NCBI GenBank assembly: GCA_017429205.1 | Contig: JAFRPH010000004.1 | Location: 14,820 to 78,819, forward strand | Direction: 5' to 3' | Length of the DNA: 64,000 bases | From: Bacteroidales bacterium | Lineage (GTDB): Bacteria; Bacteroidota; Bacteroidia; Bacteroidales; UBA932 | Shown here: piece by piece, positions 43,459-52,375 of the stretch | Position numbering within the stretch: the stretch's first letter is position 1 | Layout of the letters: each line of letters begins with the position of its first letter | The notes under the pieces: model-generated | Seen by the model: only the letters and a program-made list of their open reading frames with translations | The model's database searches: none | Told to the model about the DNA's origin: nothing | Program-made: the position numbers and the translations under genes

Positions 43459-45087
43459 CTATTTCCGGCGAATGAGCGCGGCGGCGAAAAGGAGGACGAA
43501 CAGGAACACGCAGAGGCGTCCGACGAGGTCTCCGGCCCGCACGAAGAAGGTTTCGCGGGAGGACAGGTTCACCGTCCCCCTCAGCACGGCCGGTTCCCAC
43601 CAGGGCGTCCGCGCATGGATGTGTCCCTTCTGGTTGATGATGGCCGAAATGCCCGTATTGCCGCACCGGGCGATGTCCCGCCGCGTCTCGATGGCCCGCA
43701 GCCGGGCATAGTTCAGATGCTGCCGATAGCCGGGCGTGTCCCCCCACCAGGCGTCGTTCGTGATGATGGTCAGGAGCTGAGCGCCCGCACGAACATAGGA
43801 AGCGCAATGCTCCCCGTACACGGATTCGTAGCAGACAGCGCACCCGATAGGCACTTCCTGCCGGAACAGCAGGTTGGAGACGGCAGGCTGGCCGACGCAG
43901 CGTCCGGCTACGCCGCCAAGGAGTTTGTCGTCGATGGGCCCCAACACCTTCACATAAGGCAGCATCTCCACCCCGGGCACGAGCTTGGATTTCTGATACA
44001 GGCCGTACCGTCCCAGGGAATCCACGATCAAGGCCGAATTGTGCGTCTCGTACCACACGCCGTCGCCCAGCTTCCGGGCGTTCGCGGAAGGCCGGGCCAC
44101 CTGCTCGTACCGTGTCCAAGACGACGCTCCGAACAGGATTTCCGCCCCCGGGTGCTGTCCGAGGAACGACACGAACCGCCGGAACGTCCGGCTGTAAGGC
44201 ACATCATTGCAGAGGATGTCGGACGTGAACGTCTCGGGCGCCAGCAGAAGGACGGTCGACGAATCGTCCGGATGCTCTTTCCGGAAATCTTTCAGCCCGT
44301 GGGCGAAAAGATCCAGCAGCACGGCGTTCTGCTCGTCCTGCGTCATCGACTGGAACTTATGGTAGGGATCGAAGTCCGGCTGCGCGATCACCACCGGCAC
44401 GGTTCCCTCGGAAACCTCCTGATACCGGCTCCCGACCACCAGGGAGCAGACCATTGGCCCGAAAAGGGCCAGGACGGTCCCGGCCACCGCCGCGACGCGG
44501 GCCTTCCCGTTCCACCGCGCGGCGAACCGGCCGTCGGACATCGCCACCATCAGCCCGAACACGGACAGCGAGGAGGCCCAGATCCACAGCGAACCGCCGA
44601 GAGTCCCGGTGAACTCATACCACTGCACCAGGGAGGTTGTGCCGGCGAAGGCATTCCCCAGCACCAGCCACGGCCACGAAATCTCCGCCACCGTCAGGTA
44701 GTATTTCTCCCAAGCGATCCACGCCGCCGCGAGGAACAGATACGGCAACGCGGAACCGCGTCCGCGGAAACGCCGCTTCACCCACCGGAACAGTCCGAAG
44801 ACCAGGGACATCTGCAGCGCATTGGCCAGGACGGCGAAGATGCCGCCCCCGACTGTCGCGTTGCACACCCAGAACGTCGTCACCGCGTTCCACGCGACGA
44901 ACGTCCCGTAATGCCACCACCAGAAATGCTTCAAGCCCTGCTCGTCCGCCACCCTTTCCATACACAGCAGCGGCACGAACCCCAGCAGCGCCAGCCAACC
45001 GCACCCCTCCACCAGGAAAGGTACGCTCATCAGCAGCACGAATGCTGCGGCCAGGCACAAAAACAAGACGGTCCGGTTCTTCTTCAT
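43459..45087 (-). CDS. lnt: Apolipoprotein N-acyltransferase
   Basis: Adds the third acyl chain to lipoproteins in the inner membrane, relevant to the many lipoproteins encoded here. 542 residues: an N-terminal membrane part with about seven hydrophobic segments (LFLCLAAAFVLLMSVPFLV onward), then the nitrilase-like domain with catalytic Glu in LLLAPETF, Lys in YQKSKLVPGVEMLPY and Cys in IGCAVCYESVYGEHCA, and a final membrane segment (LCVFLFVLLFAAALI). The order is typical. It is followed on the same strand by the permease gene, which has its own promoter. Confidence 0.95.
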   Translation of the reverse strand: MKKNRTVLFLCLAAAFVLLMSVPFLVEGCGWLALLGFVPLLCMERVADEQGLKHFWWWHYGTFVAWNAVTTFWVCNATVGGGIFAVLANALQMSLVFGLFRWVKRRFRGRGSALPYLFLAAAWIAWEKYYLTVAEISWPWLVLGNAFAGTTSLVQWYEFTGTLGGSLWIWASSLSVFGLMVAMSDGRFAARWNGKARVAAVAGTVLALFGPMVCSLVVGSRYQEVSEGTVPVVIAQPDFDPYHKFQSMTQDEQNAVLLDLFAHGLKDFRKEHPDDSSTVLLLAPETFTSDILCNDVPYSRTFRRFVSFLGQHPGAEILFGASSWTRYEQVARPSANARKLGDGVWYETHNSALIVDSLGRYGLYQKSKLVPGVEMLPYVKVLGPIDDKLLGGVAGRCVGQPAVSNLLFRQEVPIGCAVCYESVYGEHCASYVRAGAQLLTIITNDAWWGDTPGYRQHLNYARLRAIETRRDIARCGNTGISAIINQKGHIHARTPWWEPAVLRGTVNLSSRETFFVRAGDLVGRLCVFLFVLLFAAALIRRK

Positions 45088-45138
45088 AACCAGACAAAGT
45101 TACTCCCTTTCCACCGGATTTGCAAGGATTGGGAACCG

Positions 45139-46752
45139 TCAGCGGATCAGGTCGAGATACCGTTTGGCCTTGGAGACGGGCAGGCGGCGGATCTTTGTCA
45201 CGAGCCGGTTTTTCCAATCGTGGATCGTGCGCTCCTTGCCAACCTCCATCAAGGCGGCAATCAGCGGGGCGTCATAGCCGATGACCAGGTAGCAGAAGAG
45301 CCGAATGTCCTTCTCGTCCAAGGAAGGAATGTCCTTTTGCAAGGAGGCGATCGGATGGTCCAGATGGTCCTCGATGTAGTTCTGCAGGCGCCGGAAGCCC
45401 TTGCTGTCGCCATCGATGTCCTTGAGCGCTTCGCAGACCCTCCGGTAGAGGACGGATTCGGTCATCACCTGCGTCTCGGCGAACTGCTTGTCCTCGAACA
45501 GCTGCCCCAGCCGCCGATACCCGTCCCGGAGCATCTCCAGATAATCGGAACGGATTTCTTCCAGGCTCGCCTCCCGGTTGCGGGCGCTCCGCTGCAGCGA
45601 TTCGATCTTGTTGATGTGCCGATGCTCCGCTTCCGAGAGCCGCTTGGTCATCCGCTCCGACTCTTCCAGCGCCAGGCGGACCGTGGCCAACCGTTCTCTT
45701 TCCTCCTGCCAGATGGCATAGCCCGAGATGACGAGCAGGATGACGACCAGCATCGACACAATCCAGGTCGCCCGCTTCCGATCTCGCTCGCGCGCGGCGG
45801 TCAGCCGCTCTCCTTCCGCGATGGCCTCCTGATAGTCCCGCTGCGCCCGGCTTACAATTTCCGAAGCCTGGACGCGCAACAGGGAATCCTGCCGGAACAC
45901 GATCCTTTCCATCAGCGGCAACGCCCGGGCCTCTTTTCCCTCCAGGCAATATCGGTTGTACTGGCGGTATTGAAGTTGCGTCAACCCCTCCGGATGGAGC
46001 CGCGCCAGGCTGTCCCAGAGGCGGTCCGCCTGCTCCTTGTGCCCGGTCAGGTACAAGGCGTACCCCCAGTCGCTCAGTTTGTCGTCACTCAGGCGGAACC
46101 CCGCATCCGTCGCCGCCTGGAAACACTCGATCGCCCGTTCGGGGTCCGTCGGCGGCGCATTCAGCAGGTAGAAGGAGTACACATTCAGGCAGTGGCCGAG
46201 GAGGACCCGGTTCCGGGTACAGACCGGCAGGGCTTCCTGGAGCAGTTCGCCCGCCTTGTCCCATTCCCGCGCGTTCATATGGGCCGCGACGAGCCGGAGC
46301 GCGACCTCCGCCCGATACAGCGAATCTTCCGGCGCATCGAACGCCAGCCACGCCTTCCGCATATACAGGGTGTCCTCGCGGATGTTGTAGGTCCGGTTGT
46401 AGGTGTCGGCAATGGCGCGGCAGACCAGCCCTTCGAGATGCCTGTCTCCCGAGATCCGGGTCTCTTGCAACGCCTTCTCATAGGAAACGATGGCCTGGTC
46501 GTACTCGCCCCGGTCGAAAGAAATCAACCCCCAGTGGAACCAGAGCCTCCCTCTTGTCGATGCGTCTCCCTTGGAAGGGAAATAGGACAGGGCCGGCGCC
46601 AGCAGTTCCGCGTCGATGGAATCGGCGCCGGCCTCATACAGCCGGATGACCGTGTCCAGCGCGTGATACGCCCGCTGCCGCGCAGATTCGCGACCGCCGC
46701 AACAGACTGCCAAAAGTAGCAGCAAGGACAAGATGGGAATCCTGGATTTCAT
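45139..46752 (-). CDS. TPR-containing membrane regulator with C-terminal helix-turn-helix-like domain
   Basis: About 537 residues. A lipoprotein-type signal (LLLLLAVCCGG), TPR-like repeats over about 40-310 (RGRLWFHWGLISFDRGEYDQ, LEGLVCRAIADTYNR, DWGYALYLTGHKEQADRLWD), one membrane helix (ATWIVSMLVVILLVISGYAI), a coiled coil (ERLATVRLALEESERMTKRL) and a C-terminal domain, DEKDIRLFCYLVIGYDAPLI then LMEVGKERTIHDWKNRLVTK, whose spacing recalls the LuxR-like helix-turn-helix of Bacteroidetes TPR regulators (DUF6377-like). It may sense periplasmic signals and act on transcription from the membrane, which is inference. Start 46752 chosen for the signal; a structured 190-nt leader precedes it. Confidence 0.75.
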   Translation of the reverse strand: MKSRIPILSLLLLLAVCCGGRESARQRAYHALDTVIRLYEAGADSIDAELLAPALSYFPSKGDASTRGRLWFHWGLISFDRGEYDQAIVSYEKALQETRISGDRHLEGLVCRAIADTYNRTYNIREDTLYMRKAWLAFDAPEDSLYRAEVALRLVAAHMNAREWDKAGELLQEALPVCTRNRVLLGHCLNVYSFYLLNAPPTDPERAIECFQAATDAGFRLSDDKLSDWGYALYLTGHKEQADRLWDSLARLHPEGLTQLQYRQYNRYCLEGKEARALPLMERIVFRQDSLLRVQASEIVSRAQRDYQEAIAEGERLTAARERDRKRATWIVSMLVVILLVISGYAIWQEERERLATVRLALEESERMTKRLSEAEHRHINKIESLQRSARNREASLEEIRSDYLEMLRDGYRRLGQLFEDKQFAETQVMTESVLYRRVCEALKDIDGDSKGFRRLQNYIEDHLDHPIASLQKDIPSLDEKDIRLFCYLVIGYDAPLIAALMEVGKERTIHDWKNRLVTKIRRLPVSKAKRYLDLIR

Positions 46753-46821
46753 CGTGTTCTCTTTCAAGGGCAAGAGAGCACAGTAACCAGCATCTAAGGG
46801 CGGCACCGGACCGGGACCGCA

Positions 46822-46872
46822 CAGGAAATGAGGCTGCTGTGCTCAAGCACATAGCCTCCTGAATACTTCCTG
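46822..46872 (-). promoter_or_regulatory. Hairpin in the long leader of the TPR regulator gene
   Basis: Inner stem GAGGCT/AGCCTC and TGTGC/GCACA with loop TCAA (46830-46858), enclosed by CAGGAA (46822-46827) and TTCCTG (46867-46872). No T run follows, so it is not an intrinsic terminator in this direction. Confidence 0.6.
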
Positions 46873-46947
46873 TTCCCTTTTATCCCTAAAGAAAGTGTCC
46901 GGTTTTCCCTATGCAGGAGTTACAGGAAGCAATAGATTTCTGTGTCA

Positions 46948-46955
46948 CAAATATA
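46948..46955 (-). promoter_or_regulatory. -7 box of the TPR regulator gene
   Basis: TATATTTG on the minus strand, 195 nt before the ATG, implying a leader of about 190 nt. Confidence 0.6.
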
Positions 46956-47251
46956 TAAAATTTCTGACAAAAAACATTTCCTGACGCAAAACTAATGGAA
47001 AAACCGAATCGTAGTTCCAAAACGCCCCGCAAAAATCTCGCAGCTTAAAATATTTAGTTTCAACACCTTACACTAGAACACCGCACTTGAATGCAACGTG
47101 GGCCTTCCCTCTGTTTCCGCCTTTGGGGATTGCCGGAGCCCAATCTTGTGCGAATTCGGGAATGCGAGGAAAAAGTGGCATCCGCTCCACCGGATCGAGG
47201 GACCGGCACGGGCCATAGCCGGAGGGTGGTGGCTTTTCGGAGAATTATTTA
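46956..47251. other. 300-bp gap without recognised gene
   Basis: The left part (to about 47080) is AT-rich. The right part is GC-normal and contains a partly self-complementary stretch (CCGGCACGGGCCATAGCCGG, 47204-47223). No tRNA, SRP RNA, RNase P or tmRNA consensus was seen on either strand. Open frames here run on as antisense of the PASTA gene and are not convincing. Confidence 0.4.
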
Positions 47252-47259
47252 TACCTTTG
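47252..47259 (+). promoter_or_regulatory. -7 box of the PASTA-rluD operon
   Basis: TACCTTTG, 29 nt before the ATG at 47289. Confidence 0.65.
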
Positions 47260-47288
47260 TAGGTTGACAAGTAGAAACGTTTTTTGCC

Positions 47289-48101
47289 ATGGCAAAGAAA
47301 GATAGCAAGAAAAAGGCGGCGGAGGTCGGCAAGGGGATTCTGGGCAATTGGATTGTGCGGAATCTGCTCCTGGCGGCCTTGCTGGTCGTGGGACTGCTCC
47401 TGGCGGCGCAGGTGGGACTGAGCCTCGTGACGCGCCACAACCGGACGGTGACGGTGCCGGACTTCACGAATATGACGGTCGCGGAGGCGCACGAAGCGGC
47501 CCGTGCAGGCCACGTGGGCGTGAAAGTGACGGACTCCGTGTTCGTGCGGAGGCTCGGCGCCGGTGTCGTGTACCGGCAGCAGCCCAAGGCCGGGGCCACG
47601 GTGAAGAAAGGGCGCAGCATCTTCCTGACCATCAATTCCATCGTCCCCCGGAAGGTGGTGATGCCCAACCTGATCGGATATTCGCTGAACGAGGCACGCG
47701 CGGAGCTGAACAACCGCGGCCTGTCGCTCGGGAAGCTGAACTATACGCAAGATATCGCCACGAACAATGTGCTCCGGCAGACGGTCCGGGGACGCAATGT
47801 GCGCGCCGGCGACCTCGTGGTCAGCGGGTCCGACGTGGACCTGACCCTGGGCCTTTCCAGTGACGAGCGCCCGACGGTGGTGCCGCGCGTCATCGGCCAG
47901 AAGTATGTCAGCGCCGTGGACGCCCTACACGACCGGTATCTGAACGTGGGCCGTGTCCGCTTCGACAGCGGCATCCGCACCTATGCCGATTCCGTCAACG
48001 CCGTCGTCTACCAGCAGGACGGCCTGGGCCAGACCCGCACCTACGGATCGTCCATCAACCTGTACCTGACCCTCGATCCCGAGAAGATTCCGACCGAATA
48101 A
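47289..48101 (+). CDS. Membrane-anchored PASTA-domain protein
   Basis: A 270-residue protein: a basic cytoplasmic start (MAKKDSKKKAAEVGKG), one membrane helix (LLLAALLVVGLLLAAQVGLS) and three periplasmic PASTA domains at about 53-118 (VTVPDFTNMTVAEAHEAA), 120-190 (VVMPNLIGYSLNEARAELNN) and 195-265 (TVVPRVIGQKYVSAVDALHD). PASTA domains bind uncrosslinked peptidoglycan in kinases and penicillin-binding proteins; here no kinase or transpeptidase is attached, as is common in Bacteroidetes. Its stop overlaps the rluD start by one base (TAATG). Confidence 0.92.
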   Translation: MAKKDSKKKAAEVGKGILGNWIVRNLLLAALLVVGLLLAAQVGLSLVTRHNRTVTVPDFTNMTVAEAHEAARAGHVGVKVTDSVFVRRLGAGVVYRQQPKAGATVKKGRSIFLTINSIVPRKVVMPNLIGYSLNEARAELNNRGLSLGKLNYTQDIATNNVLRQTVRGRNVRAGDLVVSGSDVDLTLGLSSDERPTVVPRVIGQKYVSAVDALHDRYLNVGRVRFDSGIRTYADSVNAVVYQQDGLGQTRTYGSSINLYLTLDPEKIPTE

Positions 48102-49147
48102 TGTTCCCCCTCGACGACGAGACCCTTCTCCCGCAGGAGGACGAACAGGAGATGTTCGAGCATTTCCGCCTGGTGGCCGACAAGGGCCAGGCGCCGCTGC
48201 GCGTGGACAAGTTCATCACCACGCACCAGGAGGACACCTCCCGCAACCGTGTCCAGCAGGCCATCAAGCTGGGCTATGTCCTCGTGAACGACAAGCCCGC
48301 GAAGGCCAACACCATCATCCGCCCCTGCGACGTCATCAAGTTCGTGATGCCGTACCAGCGGCGCGGCGTGGAAATCCTGCCGGAGAACATCCCCCTGAAC
48401 ATCGCCTACGAGGATGATGACGTGCTCGTCATCAACAAGCCCGCCGGGATGGTGGTCCATCCCGGGCACGGGAACTACACCGGGACGCTCGTGAACGCGC
48501 TCGCCTACTACCTGGGCATTTCTCAGGGACCGGACGGCGAAGACGAGCGTCTCGGCGTGCTCGTGCACCGCATCGACAAGGACACGAGCGGCCTGCTGGT
48601 GGTTGCCAAGAACCCGCAGGCGCAGGCCCATCTCGCCGACCAGTTCTTCGTCCATTCCATCGACCGCGTCTACACCGCCGTCGTCTGGGGCAACATCGCC
48701 GAGGACGAGGGCACCATCCAGGGCACCATCGGCCGGGACCCGAACGACCGCCTGCGTTTCCGCGTGTACGACGATCCGGAGAAAGGGAAATGGGCCGTGA
48801 CCCATTGGAAAGTGCTGGAACGCTACGGCTTCATCACCGTCGTGGAATGCCGTCTGGAGACCGGGCGCACGCACCAAATCCGCGTCCACATGTCGTCCAT
48901 CGGCCATCCCCTCTTCAACGATGAACGGTATGGAGGTTCCGAGATCCGCCAGGGCACCATCTACACCAAATACCGCCAGTTCATCCAGAACTGCTTCGCC
49001 ATCTGCCCCCGGCAGGCCCTCCACGCCCGCACCCTGGGCTTCACCCATCCCCGCACCGGGCAGCGCATCTTCCTCGAGGCTCCCCTGCCCGAGGACATGA
49101 CCGCATTGATTGAAAAATGGCGGTCGTATGTGACCGCCATGAAGTAG
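48101..49147 (+). CDS. rluD: RluA-family 23S rRNA pseudouridine synthase (RluD-like)
   Basis: 348 residues. An N-terminal S4 RNA-binding domain (LRVDKFITTHQEDTSRNRVQ) precedes the synthase domain with the catalytic Asp in LGVLVHRIDKDTSGLLVVAK, VINKPAGMVVHPGHGNYTGT and the C-terminal TGRTHQIRVHMSSIGHPLFN. The order and the PASTA partner upstream are typical of Bacteroidetes RluD, which modifies helix 69 of 23S rRNA; exact position specificity is by analogy. It is convergent with the glycine-rich TonB receptor-like gene. Confidence 0.95.
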   Translation: MFPLDDETLLPQEDEQEMFEHFRLVADKGQAPLRVDKFITTHQEDTSRNRVQQAIKLGYVLVNDKPAKANTIIRPCDVIKFVMPYQRRGVEILPENIPLNIAYEDDDVLVINKPAGMVVHPGHGNYTGTLVNALAYYLGISQGPDGEDERLGVLVHRIDKDTSGLLVVAKNPQAQAHLADQFFVHSIDRVYTAVVWGNIAEDEGTIQGTIGRDPNDRLRFRVYDDPEKGKWAVTHWKVLERYGFITVVECRLETGRTHQIRVHMSSIGHPLFNDERYGGSEIRQGTIYTKYRQFIQNCFAICPRQALHARTLGFTHPRTGQRIFLEAPLPEDMTALIEKWRSYVTAMK

Positions 49148-49256
49148 ATTCCTTCGCTTCGCTCGGAATGACAGAAGAGATTCCCGGTCATCCTTCGACA
49201 AGCTCAGGAGCCGCCGGGAATGACGGTGGTTCGACAAGCTCACCAACCGTCATAGG
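49148..49256. repeat. Cluster of three intergenic hairpins with a repeated 13-mer
   Basis: ATTCC...GGAAT around 49148-49170, TTCCCGG (49181-49187) with CCGGGAA (49214-49220), and GACGGT...ACCGTC (49222-49251). TTCGACAAGCTCA occurs twice, at 49194-49206 and 49230-49242, each in a loop. It lies between convergent genes and probably terminates both; such hairpins look like dispersed REP-type elements. Confidence 0.65.
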
Positions 49257-49261
49257 GGCTG

Positions 49262-52200
49262 CTAGAAGCCGCCGCGGAAACCGCCGCCGCCCATCATGCC
49301 GCCGCCCATGCCACGGCCGCCGCCGAAGCCGCCACGGCCACCACCGAAGCCGCCACGACCGCCGCCGAAGCCGCCCATACGGCCGTTGCGGCCGCCGAAG
49401 GTGCCGAAGCGCCAGGTGAAGGACAGCATCACGTACCGGCCGATGGACAGGGAACGGGACTCGGAGTAGAGGTTCTCGTTCTGCGTCGTGCTCAGGTTCT
49501 TGCGCTGGCCCAGGATGTCATAGGCATTCAGGGAGATCGTCGCGGAGTTGTAGATGATCGGGCAGGAGAGGCCGGCGTTCCAGATCAGGCGGGAAGGCTG
49601 TTCGGTCTTGTAGCCGTTGTACCAGTTGTAATTCGCATCGGTCGTGAACTGCAGGCCGGTGTAGCCGATGGTCCAGTTGATGGAACCGCCCACGGAGTTG
49701 TTCCAGGTGATGTCCTCGGTGTTGTTGGTGGTCTTCACGCTATACCAGGGCTTGTTGAAGCGGGTGCCGCCGTTGACGCGGAGCTCCAGGTCGTCGCTGC
49801 GGTAGGTCAGGTTCAGCCGCTCCATCACGCTCAGGGTCTGGGTGGCGTTGACGATGAAGTCGGGGGTGTTGTTCAGGTCGGGATAGGCGTCGTGGAACTT
49901 CTCGTAGTCGAACTCCGTCTTCTTGTCGTTCCAGAAGCGGTCGGTGTCCAGCTTGGAAGCGCCCACATAGCTGGTGGACATCGAGTAGTTGATGTTGGCG
50001 TTGTTGGAAATGGAGAAGTTGGACTTCGCGATCGGGGCGTTGACCATGATCCGGACGCTGCCGTTGTAGGTATTCCGGCCATTCACCGGGAAGGTGTAAC
50101 GACGGCCGCTCGCGTCATTCCAGGACGCATTGACGATCGGGTTCTGGTTCATGCCGCCCTGCAGGTTCAGGCGGGCGGTGAAGAAGGTGGCGCGGTTGGA
50201 GAACTCGAGCTCCATCCGGCCGTTGTGGTTGAAGTACGGCGTCAGGTAAGGGTTACCCAGCGACATGGACATCGGGTTGGAGTTGTCCAGCACAGGCATC
50301 AACTGGGAGGTGGAAGGCTGGCCGCTGCGGCCGTTGTAGTTGAGGCGGATGTTCGCGTTGTCGTTGAAGTCGTAGAAGAGCATCGCGCGCGGAGACCAGT
50401 TCAGGACCTTGTTGTCATACATCTTGCCGTTGGTCTCGTTGTGCTGGTTCTGCGGGTTCGCCGTGACACCCAGCTGGGCGCGGACGTCGCCTTCCTGATA
50501 CATGAAGGCGAGACCGGCGCTCTGGTTGATGTTCCGGTTCAGGATCTTGCTGGAGTAGTCTTCGTCCCGGCCGCCATCGCCCAGATACTTCATCGTATGC
50601 GTATCATAGTCGATCACGAAATCACCGGCCTTGCTGTTGTAGACGTCCTTGTCGGTGTTGGAGAGGTTGTAGCTGTACTGATAGCTTCCTTCCACATAGA
50701 AACCGCCGCCCAACGGCTCCGTATACACGAGACGGGCGCTGGCGTTCTGCGTCTTGGAGGCCTGGTCCACGCGCTGGTTGACAATCTGCGGAGCCAAGCC
50801 GGCGTATGTGTTGGTGATGGACTGGTTGTAGCCGTCGGAATGGTTGTTGGAGAGGGTCCAGTTCAAATTCACGGACAGGGTGCGGCCGGGGATGCCCAGG
50901 CGCTGGCGGAAGAGCATGAAGCCGTTCGCCTGCCAGTTGCTGTTGAGACCGTTGTTCGTGGAGAAACCGTCGTTCAGCTTGTTGCCGTCGGCCTTCGATT
51001 CCAGCCAGGTGTCGAACACCTGGGTCTGGTTGTAACCGCCCTGGCTGTAGTTGAACTGCGGCTGGAACAGGATGGAGGTGTTGTCCGAGAACTTATGGTC
51101 GATGCGCACGCCCACCCGGTGGCCGTTGTTGCGCTGATAGCTCGAATTCGAGGTCTCCTGGATCTGGGTGGGAGCGTCCTTGAAATAGTTCTCCTGATAG
51201 GACTCCTGCATGGACTCGGTGTTGGAACCGCTGTACATGTAGTTGCCGGAGAATTCCATCTTGTCGTCCAGGAGGTCCGCCGCCGCATTGACACCGCCCA
51301 TCCAGGAGGTGGTGATGCCGCCGCCGAAGCCGCCCATGCCGCCACCGAAGCCGCCCATGCCGCGGCCGCCGCCCATCATCTGGCCCATCATGTTGCCGCC
51401 CATGTTGGTGAAGCCCATGCCGCCGGCGCCGTTGTTGCCGTTGCCGATGATGCTGATCTGGTTGCTGTCGGTGAAACGGCCGATCATGCCGTTGCCGTTG
51501 AAGCGCCAGTCGTTCATGTCGTTCTCCTTGGAGGGGATGTCGTGGCCGACGCCGCCGGTGACGTTGCCGAAGACACCGTTCATCATGCTCTTCTGCACGG
51601 AGAGGTCGATGATGGTCTCGTCGTTGCCGTCGTCGATGCCGGTGAACTCGGCCTGCTCGGACTTCTTCTTCACGACCTTGACCTTCTCGATCATCTTCGC
51701 AGGAAGGTTCTGGGAAGCGATGGAGGGATCGTCCAGGAAGAAGGTCTTGCCGTCGATGGTGATCTTCGTGATGGTCTCGCCGTTCGCGGTGATGGTGCCG
51801 CTGTCGTCGACCTCGATGCCCGGGAGCTTCTTCAGCAGGTTGATGAGCATGTCGGTGTCGGTGGTCTTGAACGAGGAGGCGTTATACTCGACCGTATCCT
51901 TCTTGATGATGATCGAGTTGCCCGTCGCGGAGACCGAAGCGGCGTCCAGGACTTCCTGGTCCAGGTCCATCTTGATCACGCCCAGGTCCAGGGCCTCTCT
52001 CCCGACCTCCACGGCCTGCTGATAGGGCTTGTAGCCCATGATCTCGGCCTTGAGGGTGTACTTGCCGGCGCGGACCTTCTCGATGACGGCCTTGCCGTCG
52101 TGGTCGGACAGCGAATACTTGGCATTGCCCTTTTCGGGGGTGAGGGAAACGGTCGCAAAGCCGACGGGCTCTCCGCTCGCGGCATCTTGCAGTTTCACAG

Positions 52201-52279
52201 TGACATTGACATTCTGGGCCATCATCGCCAACGAGGCGAACAGGCCGACCAGGCTAAGCAGAATCCTTCTTGTAGACAT
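49262..52279 (-). CDS. TonB-dependent receptor-like outer-membrane protein with Gly/Met/Arg-rich regions
   Basis: About 1005 residues. Signal (MSTRRILLSLVGLFASLAMM), a carboxypeptidase-D-regulatory-like domain (VKLQDAASGEPVGFATVSLT), a plug (LINLLKKLPGIEVDDSGTIT, TKITIDGKTFFLDDPS) and a barrel of the OMP_b-brl_3 kind (DARVGVRIDHKFSD-like GVRIDHKFSDNTSILFQPQF). Two unusual stretches: a Gly/Met-rich loop just after the plug (MGGNMMGQMMGGGRGMGG and on) and a C-terminal tail of GGFGGGRG repeats ending GGGFRGGF. A normal barrel ends in an aromatic residue, and the final Phe may still serve that. The substrate is unknown; there is no SusD partner. It follows ruvC by 96 bp. Confidence 0.85.
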   Translation of the reverse strand: MSTRRILLSLVGLFASLAMMAQNVNVTVKLQDAASGEPVGFATVSLTPEKGNAKYSLSDHDGKAVIEKVRAGKYTLKAEIMGYKPYQQAVEVGREALDLGVIKMDLDQEVLDAASVSATGNSIIIKKDTVEYNASSFKTTDTDMLINLLKKLPGIEVDDSGTITANGETITKITIDGKTFFLDDPSIASQNLPAKMIEKVKVVKKKSEQAEFTGIDDGNDETIIDLSVQKSMMNGVFGNVTGGVGHDIPSKENDMNDWRFNGNGMIGRFTDSNQISIIGNGNNGAGGMGFTNMGGNMMGQMMGGGRGMGGFGGGMGGFGGGITTSWMGGVNAAADLLDDKMEFSGNYMYSGSNTESMQESYQENYFKDAPTQIQETSNSSYQRNNGHRVGVRIDHKFSDNTSILFQPQFNYSQGGYNQTQVFDTWLESKADGNKLNDGFSTNNGLNSNWQANGFMLFRQRLGIPGRTLSVNLNWTLSNNHSDGYNQSITNTYAGLAPQIVNQRVDQASKTQNASARLVYTEPLGGGFYVEGSYQYSYNLSNTDKDVYNSKAGDFVIDYDTHTMKYLGDGGRDEDYSSKILNRNINQSAGLAFMYQEGDVRAQLGVTANPQNQHNETNGKMYDNKVLNWSPRAMLFYDFNDNANIRLNYNGRSGQPSTSQLMPVLDNSNPMSMSLGNPYLTPYFNHNGRMELEFSNRATFFTARLNLQGGMNQNPIVNASWNDASGRRYTFPVNGRNTYNGSVRIMVNAPIAKSNFSISNNANINYSMSTSYVGASKLDTDRFWNDKKTEFDYEKFHDAYPDLNNTPDFIVNATQTLSVMERLNLTYRSDDLELRVNGGTRFNKPWYSVKTTNNTEDITWNNSVGGSINWTIGYTGLQFTTDANYNWYNGYKTEQPSRLIWNAGLSCPIIYNSATISLNAYDILGQRKNLSTTQNENLYSESRSLSIGRYVMLSFTWRFGTFGGRNGRMGGFGGGRGGFGGGRGGFGGGRGMGGGMMGGGGFRGGF

Positions 52280-52375
52280 AAAAAAACACAATTCGCCCTT
52301 TCTTGGGCCGTACAGTGCAGTTAGACGCCTCGCGTACGCGCAGGTTTAACCGACTGATGTAAATTTTTTAAAAAA

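Noticed and set aside
46634..46852. A 72-codon minus-strand frame beginning in the TPR-gene leader, preceded by AGGAGG.
   Set aside because: The AGGAGG-to-ATG spacing is only 2 nt, this phylum hardly uses Shine-Dalgarno sequences, and most of the frame is a shadow of the TPR gene start.
46956..47251. Possible structural RNA (RNase P, 6S or SRP) in the gap before the PASTA gene.
   Set aside because: I found none of the conserved core sequences on either strand; only minor self-complementarity.
47073..47750. A 225-codon minus-strand frame over the PASTA gene.
   Set aside because: Mostly antisense to PASTA repeats; the remaining 60 codons have no promoter or recognisable motif.
49262..49400. 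Regularly repeated GC-rich DNA, at first sight array-like.
   Set aside because: It is the coding sequence of the GGFGGGRG tail, in frame, with no spacers; not CRISPR. No CRISPR array was seen anywhere.
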